Source: Methanobacterium_C sp963845285 (GTDB lineage Archaea > Methanobacteriota > Methanobacteria > Methanobacteriales > Methanobacteriaceae). From it: a DNA stretch of 64,000 nucleotides. This document shows, piece by piece, positions 61,365-64,000 of this stretch; within the stretch, counting starts at the first letter, position 1; each line of letters begins with the position of its first letter. The stretch lies in NCBI GenBank assembly GCA_963845285.1, contig CAWJRO010000017.1, positions 1 through 64,000 of the forward strand, in the 5' to 3' direction. The notes under the pieces were generated by a model that searched no databases, was not told the origin of the DNA, and was given only the letters and a program-made list of their open reading frames with translations. A program made the translations under genes and the position numbers.

Positions 61365-62666
61365 CTGATTGGAATAAGCGCGGATTTTGACCCAGTCCAC
61401 AAAGGACACGTTAAATTAATAGATAAAGCCAGACAACTGGCAGACAAAAAAGACGACGAAGTCGTCATCTACCTCAACAAGGGTTACAGTGCCAATCACG
61501 CACCCTTCTTTGCAAACTTCGATGCAAGAAGTCGCATGGCCCTTGAAGCTGGAGCTGACAGAATTGTCCCCATCGAAGGGTTACATCACAGGCTCACCCT
61601 GGCATATACAGTTCCAATAAGGATAGCAATGATGATAGAAGATGGTGTTGTGGATTACGTTGATGCAGCAGATGTTTCAACAGCTAAGATCAAAAAATAT
61701 TCATCATCCTTTGCAAAAAAAGGGATATTCAGTGGTATACCTCGAAATTTACCCAACAGAAATGTTATACGTTGGTTTGCTGTGAATGAGTTTCTATACA
61801 AAAAATACAACCGAAACCTCAAGTTCCATATAATACCTGAGTACAAGATCAATGGTGAAAAGATTTCAGGAAGGTTCATAAGACGTGAAATAATCGAAAA
61901 CAACATGAAAATACCTGAAAGTGCAGCCAAACTTCTTCCAGACTCAACTGTCCAAATATTAGAAGAGGAAATAGAAAAAAGTAACATACCTGGAAAAAGA
62001 AATGTGAAAGTTCTTACAAAACGGCTTAATACGTATTCTCGGGCAAAAATGATTAATATTGCCCATATGAATGCTGACGCTGTAAGTGCCCTTGTAAAAG
62101 GCAGAAAATACACTTACGAAGATCAGATCTGGGCTTCTTTAAGGATGGCTAACTACGGCCCTGTTCTCACAAGGCTTGCAATAAGCGCTGCCGAGGAAGA
62201 TGTAACTTGCAGAGAAGTTTTTGACCTCATTAAAAAGTATGAAAAAGATGGAATCATTCCACCAGACCAAAAAGTCGAAAATGTGATTGAAAGAGCATGG
62301 TTTGTGGCATCAAAGTCTGATGAGGGAATGCCTTCTTCTGATGCACATAAAATGTTCAGAAAAGGAGCTAGAATCCATGAAAAACCCCTTTATACTTTCG
62401 ATGGAGGTATGCATCTCAGGAGCTTTGAAGTTCCATCTTTAGAAGATGGTATGGATGCCACACTTTATGTGGATAAAAATGACAGACTCTGTTGTGATGT
62501 GCGTGCCCAAGACCGTAAAATTAAAAGCCCACTCAAACTACCAGCTAAACTTGTAACTTATCTGAGACTCCTTATTGACTCGCAGTTCATCCCATTAAGC
62601 GCCAAGATAATTGAAAAAAAAGAAGGTTGGAGGATTAGGATATTTGTGGGAGACTATGAAAATTAA
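61365..62666 (+). CDS. HIGH-type nucleotidyltransferase with apparent CTG start
   Basis: A 433-residue protein if read from CTG 61365. The first residues then give (M)IGISADFDPVHKGHVKLI, with the HxGH motif of the nucleotidyltransferase superfamily at about 11-14, and later the ISGRFIRRE motif. The first in-frame ATG (61536) would delete this active site. No ATG, GTG or TTG lies between the upstream stop (61347) and 61536. GGGGGGGT lies seven bases before the CTG. KRLNTYSRAKM in the middle recalls tRNA-modifying relatives (TmcAL-like), but the substrate is unknown. Confidence 0.8.
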   Translation: MIGISADFDPVHKGHVKLIDKARQLADKKDDEVVIYLNKGYSANHAPFFANFDARSRMALEAGADRIVPIEGLHHRLTLAYTVPIRIAMMIEDGVVDYVDAADVSTAKIKKYSSSFAKKGIFSGIPRNLPNRNVIRWFAVNEFLYKKYNRNLKFHIIPEYKINGEKISGRFIRREIIENNMKIPESAAKLLPDSTVQILEEEIEKSNIPGKRNVKVLTKRLNTYSRAKMINIAHMNADAVSALVKGRKYTYEDQIWASLRMANYGPVLTRLAISAAEEDVTCREVFDLIKKYEKDGIIPPDQKVENVIERAWFVASKSDEGMPSSDAHKMFRKGARIHEKPLYTFDGGMHLRSFEVPSLEDGMDATLYVDKNDRLCCDVRAQDRKIKSPLKLPAKLVTYLRLLIDSQFIPLSAKIIEKKEGWRIRIFVGDYEN

Positions 62667-62734
62667 GGGATATTAAAGTCTAATTATTCTCTCAATTAAT
62701 TTTTTCATTCTTTTTAAGTTGAAATAAGTTAATT

Positions 62735-62770
62735 ATTCGATATATTAAATGGATTCGATATATTAAATGG
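62735..62770. repeat. 18-bp perfect tandem duplication
   Basis: ATTCGATATATTAAATGG occurs twice in a row in the spacer after the nucleotidyltransferase gene. It is probably recent slippage. No function is apparent. Confidence 0.9.
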
Positions 62771-62960
62771 AATTAAGATAAATTTAAGCATTATAAAAGT
62801 TTTAAAATATTAAAATAAATTTGAATGAACAAAAAAAACTTTTTAAGTGATTTAAAAATGAAAAGAATGTTTTTATGAAAATTTTAACTCTATAAAATCT
62901 TTTCAATCATTTGATAAACTTTTATGAACTTTCCCGAACTTAATATGGTTTTGAATTTTT

Positions 62961-63161
62961 CTAAGGGTTTTTATTTCTGTGCTCAACCACAGGGCACATC
63001 CAGCCCTTACAAAATGTCATGACCATTTTTCCATTATCCGTAGTTATATAAAGCCTCCAACAGTCACTATTTTCTGGTTTAAATTTAATATCAATGATTG
63101 TTTTGCCAATAAGCTTCTGAAGAGCTTCCTGACATTCTTGCATATGCTCGTTGATTTCCAA
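62961..63161 (-). CDS. Small cysteine-containing protein, function unknown
   Basis: A 66-residue protein (60 residues from the inner ATG). It has one predicted helix (MQECQEALQKLIGK), a beta-rich middle (IDIKFKPENSDCWRLYITT) and a C-terminus with CKGWMCPVVEHR, where two Cys and a His could bind a metal. The track start is a TTG with GGGGAC upstream; the ATG six codons later is also possible. No family is recognised. Confidence 0.6.
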   Translation of the reverse strand: MEINEHMQECQEALQKLIGKTIIDIKFKPENSDCWRLYITTDNGKMVMTFCKGWMCPVVEHRNKNP

Positions 63162-63443
63162 ATGACCGTCCCCTTTCGTGATCCATAAATTCTATATTAT
63201 GATCCTAAATTCTAGATCTGTTAACTTACATCCCGTAGGATAATTTTGTCTTTTAAAAGTTATAAAATTTACTATGAACGTATTATGCTCCAAACACTCA
63301 AAAAAATTCTATTTTAAGTTCTGAAATGGGATAAAGCTTAAATTAGAAAAAACAAGATAATTTAAGATAATTTAGAACCTCATAGATTATAGGGTTAGAT
63401 CATTTCGATTTAGAAAAATTATCCCAAAAAATTTTAAACTACA
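63162..63443. other. AT-rich spacer before the IS element
   Basis: 282 bp with no ORF of support. The promoter of the small protein gene must lie at its left end. It ends at the left inverted repeat of the IS. Confidence 0.45.
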
Positions 63444-64000
63444 GAGAATTTCTATAAACCTTTTTGATTTTTTGGTTTTAATGTTTGTTGGTTGATGTTA
63501 TTCTCTGTTTAGTAGGTGTATAATGAATTTACGATAGTTTTATATCTTATTAAGAGTATAGGAATATTATGAAGTCGTTTGATGATTATCTCTTGAATAA
63601 GGAGTATGCTCGTGTGGAACGGTTGGGTGATAAGTTGGCTGAGGTTGAACCTTTGATTGATTGGGAGGTTTTTCGGCCGATCATTCGGGAAATGTATGAT
63701 AACCAAACAGAACGTGGTGGTAGACCTAACAATGATGAAGTAGTAATGGTTAAGATGTTGGTTTTACAATCATGGTACGGTTTATCTGATCCCGAACTTG
63801 AAAGGCAGGCTACGGACCGTATTTCTTTTAGGAAGTTTTTAGGATTTCCTGAAGTTATACCAGACCGTGCAACGGTCTGGTCTTTCAGAGAAAGATTGAG
63901 TCAAACAGGTAAAGACAAGGAAATATGGACGGAATTACAAAGACAAATTGACAGTAAAGGTTTAAAGGTTAAAGAAGGTGTGATTCAGGATGCCACATTT
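63444..64000 (+). mobile_element. IS5-like insertion sequence, left part (cut by window edge)
   Basis: The left terminal repeat GAGAATTTCTATAAACC is at 63444-63460. The transposase gene starts 109 bp further on. The right end lies beyond the window. The same terminal sequence ends both family B MITEs. Confidence 0.75.
63569..64000 (+). CDS. IS5 family transposase, N-terminal part
   Basis: Open to the window end, 144 codons so far. It shows the N-terminal DUF772/transposase part: EVFRPIIREMYDN, RGGRPNNDEVVMVKMLVLQS, WYGLSDPELERQ, DRISFRKFLGF and DRATVWSFRERL. The beginning of the DDE domain is reached at GVIQDATF, which should carry the first catalytic Asp. GC content and codon use differ from the neighbours. 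No frameshift is seen in this part, so it may be active. Confidence 0.87.
   Translation, partial: MKSFDDYLLNKEYARVERLGDKLAEVEPLIDWEVFRPIIREMYDNQTERGGRPNNDEVVMVKMLVLQSWYGLSDPELERQATDRISFRKFLGFPEVIPDRATVWSFRERLSQTGKDKEIWTELQRQIDSKGLKVKEGVIQDATF

Noticed and set aside
61536..62666. Start of the nucleotidyltransferase at ATG 61536
   Set aside because: This would remove the HxGH active site, which is in the same open frame upstream.

Overview
The window comes from a methanogenic archaeon, most likely a Methanobacterium or a close relative in the Methanobacteriales. Support: a gene for F420-dependent methylene-tetrahydromethanopterin reductase (mer), a single archaeal MCM, aIF2-beta, NMD3, archaeal TyrRS, the ether-lipid prenyltransferase DGGGP synthase, archaeosine enzyme RaSEA, oligosaccharyltransferase AglB and a sulfide-type Thi4. 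The DNA is AT-rich, with very AT-rich spacers and GGTGAT/GGAGG-like ribosome binding sites. The genus is an inference; 16S positions 45831-47312 would settle it.

Layout. 0-9.3 kb, minus strand: an AK6-like kinase (frameshifted at its 3' end), thi4, a DRG GTPase, aglB, a DUF488 protein and topoisomerase I with a Lys/Thr/Arg repeat tail. 9.9-18 kb, mostly plus strand, information processing: phosphodiesterase, RlmE, MCM, aIF2-beta, NMD3, TyrRS. 18.3-24 kb: thymidylate kinase, DGGGP synthase, a second thymidylate kinase-like protein, CadD-like transporter, TrmO, OB/HD-domain nuclease. 24-35.5 kb is accessory: an MFS pseudogene, a PadR/MFS efflux pair, a small siroheme reductase, a DMT exporter, peptidase U32, nitroreductase, a ferredoxin stub and a TauE/SafE permease, with many small mobile elements. 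35.6-41.7 kb: a two-receiver/GT2 fusion, a MutS-like ATPase, a GC-rich non-coding island and an antiporter behind a fluoride riboswitch. 42-47.7 kb: one rRNA operon on the minus strand (16S, tRNA-Ala(TGC), 23S, 5S). 48.4-62.7 kb: mer, two radical SAM proteins, a 7TM histidine kinase, an HGSNAT-like acyltransferase, a PIG-L deacetylase, a ThrE exporter, a second candidate structured RNA, a MacB-type ABC pair, a frameshifted methyltransferase and a nucleotidyltransferase with an apparent CTG start. The right edge cuts an IS5-like element.

The most notable structure outside genes is two families of miniature transposable elements. Family A (about 107 bp, terminal inverted repeats of about 16 bp, mostly 5-bp flanking duplications) has ten copies in 64 kb, all in spacers. 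Family B (181 bp, two copies) has ends matching the left end of the IS5-like element at 63444, so that IS is its likely driver; one B copy cuts off a ferredoxin gene after its first cysteine codon. Other points worth following are the REC-REC-glycosyltransferase fusion, the fluoride riboswitch upstream of a CPA2-type antiporter, and two possible new structured RNAs (40109-40285 and 58127-58248). No CRISPR array, prophage or recognisable defence system was seen.
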